Shown here one piece after another: positions 11,120 to 23,252 of a DNA stretch of 64,000 nt (position 1 is the first letter of the stretch; each line of letters opens with the position of its first letter). The notes beneath the pieces were generated by a model, which made no database searches, was not told the origin of the DNA, and saw nothing but the letters and a program-made list of their open reading frames with translations. The translations under genes and the position numbers were made by a program. Source of the stretch: Lycorma delicatula (Eukaryota > Arthropoda > Insecta > Hemiptera > Fulgoridae); assembly GCF_047948215.1 (NCBI RefSeq), contig NC_134461.1:91408245-91472244 (forward strand), in the 5' to 3' direction.

Positions 11120-11539
11120 TATATGGGGTAGTGTCTTTATATATGATAATTGTACAAATATTATGTTTTAGGTGATGACGTTTTTTTTAGTGTACGGAAT
11201 AATAGTGTAAATAAAATCCCTCGTATATGATAGATTCTCTGTTAAATCTAAAATACTTTCTTGTGAGTAATATTAAATCTTCTATGAGCTTTCTTTAATG
11301 TTTTTTTTTTTTTTTTTTAGTTTTTTTAACAATTTCTAAAATTAGTAAATTTATTTAATTATGTAAATGTTTCAACAGTTAATGTTCTATACTTGTAATA
11401 ATATATTACCAACAAATTAAAATTATTTATCTATTAAAGAAAAAACAAATATCATAAGCTACTGCACTTGTTAATACAGTAAATTTTTTTTCAAATCCCT
11501 TTATGCCAATCTAGGCAGAAAAATCTAGAAAAAATCGAC

Positions 11540-11577
<38 letters not shown>

Positions 11578-11749
11578 TTGACTTAATATATAGCTTACTT
11601 GACTTAATATATTTATTTACGTCAATGTATTTATATTGACTTAAATATATATATATATATATAGATTTTATTTATATTTAAAATATTGTTTCGTTATTTC
11701 GGAAAATTATCGTAAATAAAACAGTAAAACAAAAAAAAATACTATCTAA
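11120..11749. other. AT-rich DNA with two (TA)n tracts
   Basis: TA repeats lie at about 11543-11573 and 11646-11662, around a few AT-rich ATATATTTATTT-like words. No gene recognised. Confidence 0.5.
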
Positions 11750-11845
11750 TTCAGCCGATCTACGTATGCCTCTTATGATCTGGTTCCTGGTTCAAATCCC
11801 GGTCAGACACAGCATTTTTCAAATGCTACAAAATTCATTAACATT
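11750..11845 (+). mobile_element. SINE-2 fragment
   Basis: A B-box region (GGTTCAAATCCCGGTCAG) and the following CAGCATTTTTCAAATGCTACAAAATTC match the SINE-2 body on the plus strand. The head is heavily diverged and the 3' tail is missing. Confidence 0.65.
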
Positions 11846-12399
11846 CTTTATTACACTACTAAAGGTATCCAACAATAAATATTGTTGGATGCATTTATTT
11901 ATTATTGTATAAATAATATATATATATCAATAATATGTAGTTAAAAGAAATTTACATAAAATAATTTATTTAAAAAATATTAACATTTTATTTAAATTTG
12001 ATAAATATATAATTTTGTTAAAAAGGAAATAAAAGTACGTTATACAGTCTCTTGTTTACTCCATACATCTGTAGTCGGTTGACTGCATGTTGTTTGTTAT
12101 ACGTATTACAAACGCAATTGAATTTTACTGCAACAGAAGCGCTGATAACTGTTGCGCCTTCCGTTGATAATTACAACGTCTGCGCGCAGGTAGGCAGCGT
12201 CTACGTCTCGACTGTTGTAGTGCTACAGGTTTTTGCTAGCGTATTGGTCGTGCGTTATTTGTGATCTAATTAACTTGTATTGTTACGTATAAAAACGTCT
12301 ATTACAAATTAATTGTTTCATTATAAATGAATTAATACAGAATTAATATTTATATTTTAATATGAATTAATATTCGACAATACTGGTAAGTGATACTTT
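11846..12399. other. AT-rich DNA with a small GC-richer island
   Basis: Between about 12050 and 12265 the composition rises and a frame stays open from a TTG, with a splice-donor-like CAG|GTAGGC inside. There is no recognised domain, so this could be a 5' exon, promoter or element fragment. I do not call it a gene. Confidence 0.25.
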
Positions 12400-13205
12400 T
12401 TTTATGTAAATTTCATATGAAAACTATCAATTGTAATGGGTACCATGAATCGGCTTGTGGAAAATTTCGAGATATTTTCGCGTTTCACAACCCTCAAACC
12501 CCAAAACCATAGTCAGCTCAAAAGTTTATACGAGTAAAAACTTTATGTATATATATATATATTTTTTTTTTCACTCTCTTGTGGACACGATTACTGCCGT
12601 AATTTTGCGCCAATCACTTTCAAATTGATACATAAAATATAACGATTCAAAATCTCGGTCGAGTTCGTTAATGGGCAAAATCGGACCATGAGAGTGGAAA
12701 TGGGAGAGGAGCTTTTTCAAAATAATAAAATATCGCTATATAACTTTCTTCTTAAGTAAAATGTCGAATTCGTTTAAAGTTCCTACTGTTCTTTGGATAA
12801 GGGCCTAAATCGTATCTAAGTAAAGCCTTTTGATATCACCTACCACTGGCCCAGGGAGTGGAAAGCATGGTGTTTCGAAAACAAAAAATTCATACCTCCC
12901 TTAATAGGCACAGTATGGAATCGGTTTAAAAGGGTTCGTTAGTCCTCTAAACATTACCTCAAAATTTTTTCTGAAACAATTTTTGATATGACCAACCCTT
13001 ACGGCAAGGGATGACCAAAATATTGCTGAAATTGTAAGAAGATGGGGCTTGTATGCTAAATATGTGAAACTTTTTTTTCACATGTTACCATTGTCGTATT
13101 GAGTAAATTTTAAGTTTTTCTTAATTTTAAGGTGGAAATCTTTTTTATCCCCTACGTAGCAGTGGTGAAATCTACCTCCGCCTTCCAGCGTGCCGAAAGT
13201 TATTT
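12400..13205 (+). repeat. Repeat R1, copy A (~800 bp)
   Basis: This stretch aligns over nearly its full length with 14691-15450 in the same orientation. Shared words include ATGGGTACC, CAAAACCA, GGACACGAT, AAATCTCGG, TAGTCCTCTAAACATT, CTTACGGCAAGGGATGACC and GCGTGCCGAAAG. It has no coding frame of any length. Copy B sits inside a long-terminal-inverted-repeat element, so copy A is probably the internal part of a related element that has lost its ends. Confidence 0.85.
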
Positions 13206-14544
13206 TTGTAAATAGCATTTACTTATTAATATGTGTAATATTGTGTGATCTTATACAACTGAGAACGATTGGTTTCTTTTATTTACGTAAATTTATATAC
13301 TTAATTATTTAAACGTAAGACAGTATCATATTCATGTTATTTTTACAGTACTTATCAAGTACTTGTTTATTGTAGTGCGTAATAATTTTTTAGTCGCTTC
13401 ATGGATTTATTGAACATCATGCATCACCATTATCATTGCTCGTAATTAATAAAAAAAACGTTTACGTTGAATATTAACCAGATTATTTTATTTTAAATAC
13501 CGTACGTACTACAACTATTATTATTAATTCACAAGAATCGATTTGCACTTCTTGTAATCAAGTAATTGTAAGTAAATGGATTCTTAGTTATTAGCTATAA
13601 AAAAACATGAAAATGTTGTTTTTTTAACTTCAAATGTAGAAATTATTTATTGCAAAAATTGTTATATAAATGGCTATATAAATTTAGATGAACTTTAGGT
13701 ATTCATTCACTACACCTCGTTATGTGTTGGAAATTCTTTTATGTTACTTTATATTATACCATAATTTTCTAATTTTCTTTAAAAAATCTCTCCTTATTGT
13801 TCCCAGAATAAAGTCTAAAAATAAGAAAAAGGTTGATTTAACTTTTGATAAATTAATGAAACATATTTTAAAAGTTTACATCATTAATTTTGTTTTTAAT
13901 TTCGACTTGTTGAATGAATAATATGAAGCGATAAAATTTTGGACACTTGGTATAAAATAAATGTCACTTACAACCCTAAATGATAAGATTACAGATTATA
14001 AAGCTACTGTAAGATTTTTAATTTGAATAATACATAATTACTTTTTTCAGACGTTACACAAAATAAAAAAGGTTTAATTGCGTGCTATCTTTTCCCGATA
14101 ATGAACAGGAATAAATTTTAACGTCAAGTTTTAATAAACCACTGTTTATCACAATAGAAAGAAACTTAATTAATCATTGTATTATTTCAACTTAATTTTT
14201 CTTTTCATCTGTTACCACCAAGCACATGAGAAGGTAAAATAGTAAGTGGGTTTTTTTATTACGGCCGCGACACATGTTTAAGGTATATTGAGAAATATGT
14301 TTAATGTTATATTGAGAAAAATATTATATCTTTTCATGTGTTGTATTAGTTATTCTTTAATTAAATTTGAAATCCCATTCGTTAATTACTAAGTAAATTT
14401 ATTTTTATTTTACTTATGCTTCCAATTACTAATGCAACCAATCACGATTATCCGCGATAATAACCAGGAAGAGGATTGTGGATGATCCAAAATAATAGCA
14501 AATTGATGGTTAACCCAAAAATAATATTTAATAAAGTAAAATGT
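13206..14544. other. AT-rich DNA
   Basis: I see no supported gene or element here. A plus-strand frame at 13688-13921 encodes only a low-complexity Phe/Lys/Ile-rich peptide. Confidence 0.45.
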
Positions 14545-15735
14545 GTTTAAAATGGATACTTTTTTGGAATACGACAGCCACATTTTTCAGTTTTTTCTTC
14601 CAAATCAGTGGGTACGGGAAGTATTTGCAGATGAATAAATATAATCTAACTAAATAAACTACGCTTGCTTCGCTCGCTGACCTATTTTAGGTAGATTTCA
14701 TAAGAAAGCTACCTATTGCATGGGTACCGTGATTCGACTTCTAGTAAATTTCGACATATCTTCTCGTTTAACAGTCCCCAGACCCCAAAACCACCGTAAT
14801 TCAAAAGTTTATATATATATATATATTTCACTTTCTTGTGGACACGATCCGTAATGTTGCGCCAATTACTTTCAGATTGATAAATAAAATATAACGACCC
14901 AAAATCTCGGTCGAGTTCGTTAATGAGCAAAATCTCGGACCTGGGGTGGAAATGGGGAGGTTTTTCGAAAAAACAAAATATCACTATAACTTTCTTATTA
15001 GGTAAAATATCGAATTCATTTAAAGTTCTTACAACTCTTTGAATAAGGGCCTAAAATTTATCTGAGTAAAGCATTTTGATATCACCAACCACTAGCCCAG
15101 AAGGTGGAAAAAATGGAGTTTCAAAGATAAAAAAAAGCATACCTCCCTTAATAGGCATAGTATCGAATCGGTTTAAGGTGAATCGATCGTTAGTCCTCTA
15201 AACATTGCCTAAGACTTTTGTCTGAAACAACTTTTGAATGACCAATCCTTACGGCAAGGGATGACCGAAATGAAGCTGAAATTGTAAGAAGATGGGGTTG
15301 TCGTATGCCAAACAAGTGAAACTTTTTACACATGCAACCATTGTCGCATTGAGTAAATTTGAAATTTTTCGTTACTTTAAGGTGGAAATCTTTTTTATCC
15401 CCTACTTAGCACCAGTGAAATCTATCTCCGCTTTCCGGCGTGCCGAAAGGGAGTTTTCTTTTATTTCTACTCGTTGATTTTATTCAAACATGGATCTTCA
15501 AAATGTACCTGAGTGAGGTTCAATGTAAGCATTATGCGTATAATTATAAATATAATCTAACTAAACTTATCCTACGCTCGCTTCGCTTGCTATTGAAGGT
15601 TAGCAAGCGTACGTTAAGTTTGGTTGGATTATATTTATTATTTCTCTGCAAGTACCTCCAAATATCCACTTTTTGAAGAAAAAAAATTGAAAAAAAGCTG
15701 TTGTCGGATTCAGAAAAAGAATCTTAAAATGACAA
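14545..15735 (+). mobile_element. Non-autonomous DNA transposon with ~150-bp inverted repeats, containing R1 copy B
   Basis: The outer ~150 bp at each side are imperfect inverted repeats. Left words, in order, are GAATACGACAGCC, TTTTTTCTTCCAAA, GTATTTGCAGA and AATATAATCTAAC. The right side repeats them on the other strand as GAATCCGACAAC, TTTTTTTCTTCAAA, GTACTTGCAGAG and AATATAATCCAACC. The TACGCTYGCTTCGCTYGCT motif appears at both inner borders. The middle (14691-15450) is R1 copy B. No transposase is encoded. The exact outer ends and target duplication are not resolved. Confidence 0.7.
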
Positions 15736-16540
15736 TGTACGGTACAGTATTTATATGCACTATTATATTAAGGTATAACTGTAATAAAATAAATTACAGG
15801 ACACTACACTATTATGTACCTGGTAAAAGTAATATTATTCAAAATACATATAACGTATGACAAATTTTCATTATCACTAATCTGTACGTAAATAGATTAT
15901 ACTGTAGTATTGTATGTTTCTAGTAATGTCTTAACAAACAATTATTAGTACTTATTAAAATTGAGGTAGGGAATGAAAAAAATGCATAGACAATAAAAAG
16001 AAAAAATTAATTGTGCACATTTTGCTCTTTCAAATATTGTTTTTAAATAAGACGTGATTGTTGTTTTAGTGACTGAAAACATTTTCTTTTAATTCAACTT
16101 CATAGTTTGCGTAGAATAATAATATTGCTCTATAGACTATAGTCTATAGACAGAATTATCATTCAAAAGAAACACCATTCAAGTAGCAAATGAATGAAGG
16201 TATAAAACCTATCACAGAAGGATGAAAATCTTTAAATTTTTAGCTTATTTATAACGTTTATATTTTTTCTAGACTCATCGCGGTTAATTCGCTTGCGGAT
16301 AATCAGAAGATGACGGTAATTAAATACTTATGTGCATATTATAATTATATTCTAAACACTTTCGAAACAAAATAATAACACTGATAGAAAAAAAAGTGTA
16401 ATGTTTCTTTAAATGTGATACCATTTCTTGAATTACTTTTTTGCGTACATTACAGATCTGTAAATATAATTTTTCTATCACCCATTGTTTTAAATAAATT
16501 ATGCTTAAAATAAAATTAAGGGAAAATATAGTTAAAATCT
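15736..16540. other. AT-rich DNA with a 22-bp perfect palindrome
   Basis: TCTATAGACTA followed by its reverse complement occupies 16129-16150. Otherwise AT-rich sequence without a recognised gene. Confidence 0.4.
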
Positions 16541-18261
16541 CTAAAATTTATAATTTTGCACAGCCATACCTGTGTTATAATGATATGCTGATGCTTTTCT
16601 TTTATAGATAGCCTCAGGTACATCCCAAATTAATATCCAACAGTAATCGGTTAGCAGGTTAGTATTCCATTCTTTTTGTAGCGGCTTTCCATCACCAAAA
16701 TATCTTGGTGGAAACGTTCACCGTGTTCGTCATATACGTCTCCGAGACTGTCCATGAAAAACTCCAGATGTGAGTGAAGAAAAAGTATTTTCAATGACAT
16801 ATTACATCCTGTAACTCTGTATGAAGTAAAAGGTTGATTAACAATATCGTTGTAATTTTCCGATTTTTGTTTGCCGAGAAAATTTTTGCAAACTTTTTCA
16901 GTGAAGTCCAAGCTGCACTTTCTACATTATTTAACATCGAGTTAAATACATCATCTTTGACCAATTTTCTTATTTGAAGACTAATAAATATTCCTACTTT
17001 AATTTTTCCTTCACTTACATTTGGAAATTTCTGCCAAATGTTTTTGTCTTTCTGATATTCAAAAATCCTGGACTATCCTTCTTCATTACTTTTACAGAAT
17101 TTTTCATTAGTCCTAGCTTGATATGGAGAGGGGATAAAAATATTTTTTTGGGTTTAACTAAGGGGTCATGAATAATATTTTTCTCATTTGGAGTAAGTTG
17201 TCTCATTTCTTCTACTCTTTGGTAACATAATGTACCCTTAGTTCGGCTGTCCCATTCGCAAAGAAAACACTTGTGTTTAGTATAGCCTAACTGCATGCCT
17301 AACAAAATAGCTCTAACTTTTAAATCACCACATATGTTCCAGCAATGTCTTTTATAATTTATTTTTTCAAGAACTTCTTTCATACATCGTATGTCTCTTT
17401 GAAATTAATACCATAAGCGATTGGTATCGAAGGATATTGTCACCGTTGTGTAGTAGAATTACTTTTAAACTATAATTGGACGAATCTATGAAATGGCGCC
17501 AGTCCTCAAGTTTATGAACTTTCCTAAGTGCAACATACGCTCATCAATATTTGTGCAATAAACCAAATTATTTTCATCAATAAAGTACTGAGAATGTTCT
17601 TTTCGTCGGCTTCGAAAGTCCGAAATTTTTGTATTATTTTGAAGTAAATTCCATCCTTGCAATCTTGATCCTAACTGTTCAGCTTGATTTTTTATAAATT
17701 AAAATGCTAAACCAAGTCATTTAATTCACCTTGTGATATAAGATGTGGCTTATTGGAAGGTAATTCAAAATCAAAGTCATTGTTGTCTTCATCAATACTG
17801 CCTGATTCTTCAACGCTGCATTCTAAACATACTTTCCAGGTGGCTCAAGAACTGAGCCACCTGGAAAGTATGGAATAATTTCACTGTGAGGTACAGGCCT
17901 GATTGCAGATTAAAATGAAGGATATTTTACAGTATGTTTAGATTTTTTCAGAAATTCCAGACACACTTGTTAAACAAAAGTAACAATCGGTTACATGATC
18001 CTTTGGTTAACGCCAAACCATAGGTACACAAAATGGCAAAGCCTTCCATGTACCTTTCAACCATTCTCTTAAATGTACAGAACAATTAGTGCATACTATA
18101 TGAAGAGCCCAAGTCTTATCCTTATCACCCGATTTACATTGAAAGTACAAATGATATGTTTTTTTAATTAAAGGTGTAATGTTTTTTCTATTTTATTTTA
18201 CGATAAACTCACCACATACATAACAAAAGGCATCCACATAATTTACACAATTTCCAGCCAT
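16541..18261 (-). pseudogene. Broken copy of a recurrent, unnamed insect protein family
   Basis: Reading the minus strand from an ATG at 18261, the start is M-A-G-N-C-V-N-Y-V-D-A-F-C-Y-V-C-G-E, followed by I-T-P-L-I-K-K-T-Y-H-L-Y-F. Later come W-N-I-C-G-D-L-K-V, C-F-L-C-E-W-D-S-R (17383-17015 frame), P-L-H-I-K-L-G-L-M-K-N and D-E-H-G-E-R-F-H-Q-D (16911-16651 frame). I recognise these as hallmarks of a protein that recurs in many copies in arthropod genomes and is annotated only as uncharacterised, often within repeats. Its biochemical role is unknown to me. The paired C-x2-C motifs suggest metal binding. This copy has stops at several positions, at least three frameshifts, and a perfect hairpin at 17828-17872. 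It spans nearly the whole family length, so it is a whole-gene copy that decayed in place. Confidence 0.8.
17828..17872. repeat. Perfect 20-bp inverted repeat with 5-nt loop
   Basis: The left arm starts CATACTTTCCAGG and ends GGCTCA, the loop is AGAAC, and the right arm is its exact reverse complement. It lies inside the broken gene-family copy. Confidence 0.95.
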
Positions 18262-18924
18262 TATGACACTGCACTGTTAACAAACTTAAGACAGCAATAA
18301 GGCTGAACAAAATTAATTAATCATAAATCCTGTGCTTAATACAAACAACACAGCTGTGTTTTCAGCTACATGTTTTGACCTGCACAGACATGATTAATCT
18401 TCTACACTCTTCAGTATTAGATATGATGTTATAATATGTGATTATGGTATGATTTAAGCAAAGTTAAACAATAAAAAATGAGCTAACAAAATGCAATACA
18501 GGAGCTTAAAATGGTAACTATACGTTGAAAACTGACAAAAACCTTTAATTAAAATTTAAAATTTTTCAAAAGTGCTGAGTGATACAAAGATTCTGAGTTC
18601 ATATTCGTTTTCAGCATTAAAAAACAGATTAAATTCATGTATTGCACGTTAGGAAACTGAAAATATGTTTATCAGTGTAATTTATTGTATAACATTAAAC
18701 AATTATACAACAGAATACATCAAGTAAAAATTCAGCTTTTCTTAACGACAATCATTTTATTCCTCACTGAGTACCACTCGAGAAGTAACGGAGCCATAAT
18801 CGAAAATACTTCTACGTTTAAAGGAAAAAAAATAAACATGTACATTATTGAAAAAATTAAAGTATTATTTATTTATTTATTATAGCAAATAATTTATTTT
18901 TTTTGCTTGATGAATTAATTCTCC
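18262..18924. other. AT-rich flank of the pseudogene
   Basis: No motif recognised; a frame at 18685-18885 is low-complexity. Confidence 0.4.
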
Positions 18925-19058
18925 GTAGAAGCTTACAGAGAAGCTTGTACATGGTAAAATAGTAATTAAATTTTGTAACGTATGAAAGATGCCTGACGAG
19001 GATTTTAACCCGGTACCCCCGAATGAAAGACGAGACGCTACCATTCTGCCACGAAGAA
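18925..19058 (-). mobile_element. SINE-2 copy (variant tail)
   Basis: Minus-strand tRNA-like head (GACGAGACGCTACCATTCTGCCACG on plus shows the A-box side) with a mutated B box (GATTTTAACCC on plus). The tail includes AGAAGCTTGTACATGG. Old and diverged. Confidence 0.7.
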
Positions 19059-20416
19059 CTGCGGAGGATTTTTTTTTTAACTGTCGTTCGGAGGAGTATC
19101 ATCATTTTTAAATAATTTATCTATAAAAGTGAGAGAGATTTGGTGAATATCAACTTAATTATAGTATAGAATAATTTATTATCTTTTTCGTTATTTGAGC
19201 GTTGTAGATTCATCGACATTGGTTTTAATTAACATTTTGCAATCTAAAAGAATTTTTTTTTATTATCTTCTAAAAGATCTCTGTTTAAAATAAATGAAAC
19301 TACTATCCATTTTTTTAACTTGGAAAAATAAATTATAAAAACTTAAATTGAAATGAAAATTTATTAATTACTTAAAATTACGAGGTAAGTTTACTTGAAT
19401 TTATGAGTAGGCAACTATAATGAATTTGGTAAACTTGTTTTTCAATTACAGTTTTTTTCTTTTTTTGTATATGAGAATTATACACATTTTCTTTTTTCAA
19501 AATTACGCCTTATTCTGTTTTTAAATAATACTATACAACATTGATAAGGACTTCCAAAACTGATGTAAAAATTCGAAAAAACCTATTTCAGTTAAAATAA
19601 TAATATAATAACTTAACTTTTTCATATTCTATTTAATTACATAAAAAAAAAAGACTTAAGATATAAGTATTTTCTTAATTGAAGACAGTAATTTTGAGCA
19701 ATTTATTTTATCAACTTAATTTTTTTTGATTTTTTAATATATCACTGTATATATGCTACAGTGATATAGCTTTATCTACCAAGGTATAATAAAGAAAAAA
19801 ATTTTATAAAGAAAAAAAAGATTTTAGAAAGAAAAAAATTAATTTGATTAAAACAGTGATATTTGCCTGATCCTTTATTTGCAAAAAAAAAACTGATCAA
19901 GTAATTGCACAGAATTACTAAAAATGTCAATACATTGTAATAAATTAACGAAAATTAAAACAAAAGTAAAATAGATCATAAAATCAAGCATTGCTGGTTG
20001 ATTTCGATCTTCCAAATAATTTTTGAAAGAAATTAAATAATATTATCAAAGACATAAGATAATACTTTATGGAATTAATTAGTCTGAGACACGGAAGATG
20101 TCTTAGATTTTAGGATGATGTACAATGCACGAAATATTTCTTTTTATATAATACTTTATTCTTTAAAAAAAATCGATTTTTTATTTGTAAATTATATAAT
20201 CGTTAAAAATATCGTTTAAAATTTTTTGGGGATGAATTTCGAAAGAGTGCCTTAATTATTCTCTAATATAAAAAAAAATCTGACAATACAGTTGTTTCTG
20301 ATGCACGGCTTACACTCACATATACACTTACACACAAAACTTAACTTTAAATATTTATCATTTTATTTAAATATAATATTTTTTCGTTTATTTAATTCAA
20401 TGATTTTAATTAAAGT
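19059..20416. other. AT-rich DNA with a 12-bp-stem hairpin
   Basis: TATATCACTGTA and its exact complement flank a 7-nt loop at 19738-19768. The stem is too short to propose a microRNA. Nothing else recognised. Confidence 0.4.
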
Positions 20417-21150
20417 GCGCGCGCATACCGTATTTAATTCGCGCGAGCGTGGCGGTACTAGCGGCGACGGTCTGTACTATTTAATTTCACAACTTACATA
20501 GAACAAATTTCGCTTATACGTTCGGGGACTGGTGTAGCCGCGAGGCTTAACGCGCTAGGAACCGAGTCAAACGGGCAATCGAGTTAGAGGACCGCTTTAA
20601 ATTTTTACAGTTTAAATATTAATCATGTATTTATTCTACTGCTTACCTCAGTCGTCACAACAAAGCAGTAGTTTAGAATATTTTTTGGTGTGGATGCGAT
20701 TTAACAAAATAATTTTTTTGCAGATATTGTTATTTTTTATTTGTTAAAAAATGTACCTAAGAAAAATATGACCTTAATTAGTGCGAAATCTCGAGATGTT
20801 GAGAGTGACCTTGCCATACAGCCTCACCACCTCGATCTTTCTAGTTGAAAATTTAATGGCATCAATGCCCCATACCTAGAAGTAATCTGGCCAAATTTGG
20901 TCAAAATCGTTCCGGTAGTTCTGGAGATATACGGTGATTTATAGGTCGACATCGAACATACACACACACACACACACACACACACGTACATACAAACATC
21001 CGCAAAATTCCCATTCGGATTTTTGAGTTCCTTTGGTGTCAAAACGTCAAGATCCGTTAAAAAAATGCATATGCCCAAATTGGACCAATTAAAATACTTT
21101 TCCATTTAAAGCTATATCTCTGCTATAGCGTTATCTCGACGGGAAAGTAA
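20417..21150 (+). mobile_element. Internally deleted retroelement sharing both ends with the 27.9-29.3 kb copy
   Basis: The first ~200 bp (from CGCGCGCATACCGTATTT to TTTTTACAGTTTAAAT) matches 27892-28098. The last ~500 bp (ACCTAAGAAAAATATGACC, CGAAATCTCGAG, ATCAATGCCCC, GGTCAAAAT, GGAGATATA, GGTGTCAAAACGTCA) matches 28850-29260. The gag-bearing ~750 bp between them at the second locus is absent here. It therefore has a GC-rich 5' region joined directly to the 3' region and no coding capacity, as in non-autonomous LINE derivatives. A (CA)n tract at 20959-20985 is internal. Confidence 0.8.
20959..20985. repeat. (CA)n microsatellite
   Basis: Inside the 3' region of the internally deleted retroelement. 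Confidence 0.95.
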
Positions 21151-22539
21151 AATATAAATGTTAAAATGATTATTTCTTCAATGATTTGATTAAAAATAAT
21201 TAAAAACAGTCCCGGTGAATAAAAAACAAGAATTTATTTTGTAAATTTTTAAAATTAATAATTAAAGCCCAACATTTGAAAAAAAAAAATATTTTACGTA
21301 CTCAGAAGAGATTTTATAAATCTTAAAAAATATTTTTATAGGATTAAATGGTTGATTAAATCATCGTTTTATAAATAATAGAATTTAATTTTAAATAGAA
21401 CTTTTTAAATTAATTCAGTGTATTTATTTATTTATTTTATAAGCAAGTACATCATATTAACCAAGAGTATGAAATTTTGTGTAAATATTATAAGACAGTC
21501 TTATTTTAAGGAAAGTGTTGAGAACTAGGGGCCACCAGTACTGGTTGCAGGTGGGGCCCTTAAAGCGCGAGTCCGTTATGACAGGTGTACCAACGAGTTA
21601 ATAATATCAAAAGAAGTAGGAGGAGTTTTGTTGTTGGTTTTTGTAATCTGTTTCCCTCTCTCCACGTCAGTAATAACCTATTCTTGTTCGGTCAAGACTT
21701 CTCGGTCTGTATTCCTCGGGTTAGACAAAGAATAAATCAGTCGACTATCATCTTTACCATCTTGGACAAACTCTTCGGCCGGGCTTCTTCCAACTACTCT
21801 ACCTTACTACATCATCATGATCATCGCTGTTTCCTTTTGCATTCAAATTTATTTTTAATTTTTATTGTTTATTATTTTTTAATCAATCGGTATAACAGAA
21901 TAAGGAATGTTGATATGATTTACGTACAAATCAGAATTAAAATTTTTAAAACTAATCTCGTTAAATTTTATATATTAAATATTAAAAATAAATTTAAAAA
22001 CTTACCAATTAACGAAAAGTTATTGGTTTGATCACAGTTTTGTATTACAATAAAAGTACACTCCCGAAATTATTGAATTGTCAACTGGGTATTAAGCGTT
22101 AAATTAATTCTTTTTATCTAATGTGTTATAAACTAGCAAAAAAGTATACAATTTGATGACAGAACTTATATAATATACTGAAATATGTAATTATAATCTA
22201 AACATTAAGAAAGATCACCATTGTTAAAATATTGGTAATATTTTAATACTCCATGATTTCGTATCGAAATTCCAAAATATTTATTAAATTACTTTATAAT
22301 CAAAGAAAATTCAAAATATACTGGCGTTTTTAATATGATTCTATAAATATTTTTTGTCTTCAAAAAATAACGCTCTTTAATTCGATCGGTTTTTAAAAAT
22401 TTTATTTTTTGTACAGAATGTACTTCTTGTGAATCCATTTTGATTTTTGATTTTTTGGGAAGAATCTCTAACAAAAAATTATAGTTAACAAAAAAAAAAA
22501 AAACAAATAAATTTGATGTAGACAACACGTGATTCTATG
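21151..22539. other. AT-rich DNA with a GC-richer island
   Basis: The island at about 21515-21845 contains GGGGCCACC...GGTGGGGCCC and a 148-codon frame that starts at a GTG. I recognise no domain in it, and its C-terminal third is Asn/Lys/Ile-rich. It could be an unrecognised element fragment or a 5' exon. Confidence 0.3.
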
Positions 22540-23252
22540 TATGCCTATTAAATTACACATACGCATTTTTTTTAAAATGAAAAGTACATGAAATTTTATT
22601 TCATTAAAAACTTATGATATTTTTTCATAATTTTTTTTTTTTTTTTTTTAAATATTTGAGTTATTTACTGTCATTTTTTTATAATCAGTGGTTAATAATT
22701 AATTAACCACAATTAATAATTATTAATAAATCAATATAATTAAATTAAAAAAAAAAAAAAGTTAAAAGGGGATGAAGTCAGATTCGAACCGATGTGCCTT
22801 CCCCTTGTAAGATCCAAATATTTCGTTTCTTAAAATTTTTATTGAGCTATAATTCTGAAACCAATAAAAATAAGTAACGCTTATGATATACCGTTGAAAA
22901 GCTCTCAAGGAGGGCTTATTACTGCAGTTAAAAAAAAGTCCAAAATCCAATTTTTTTACACTATTGGTCCAGTCGATTGCATTCAAAAGAGGAGGTGCAC
23001 AACTAGATGTTACAACAGTCCTAAATCCGAAATTTCAACATCCTACGGCTAATCGTTTTTTAATTATGCGAGATACATACGTACCTGTTCATGCATACAT
23101 CATACATACGTATGTGTACGATCAGACGTCACGCTGAAACTAGTCAAAATGGATTTAAGGATGGTAAAAATGGATATTTCTGTTGAAATCTGGTAGCTGA
23201 CATTTTCCCGATCACAATACTTCCTTTACTTCATACAAGGAAGTAAAAACGT
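22540..23252 (-). repeat. Dispersed repeat R3, copy 2
   Basis: Same order of words as copy 1: GCCTATTAAATTA, the poly-T/AT zone, the B box, AAGATCCAAATATTTCGTT, ACTAGATGTTACAAC, then a terminal hairpin ACTTCC...GGAAGT near 23220-23246. It is similar in length to copy 1, so the unit is about 650-710 bp. Confidence 0.8.

Noticed and set aside
12052..12264. 70-codon ORF in a GC-richer patch with a splice-donor-like CAGGTAGG
   Set aside because: Starts at TTG, no domain; a 5' exon is possible but unsupported.
19738..19768. Possible microRNA precursor hairpin
   Set aside because: The stem is only 12 bp with a 7-nt loop, too short for Drosha/Dicer processing.
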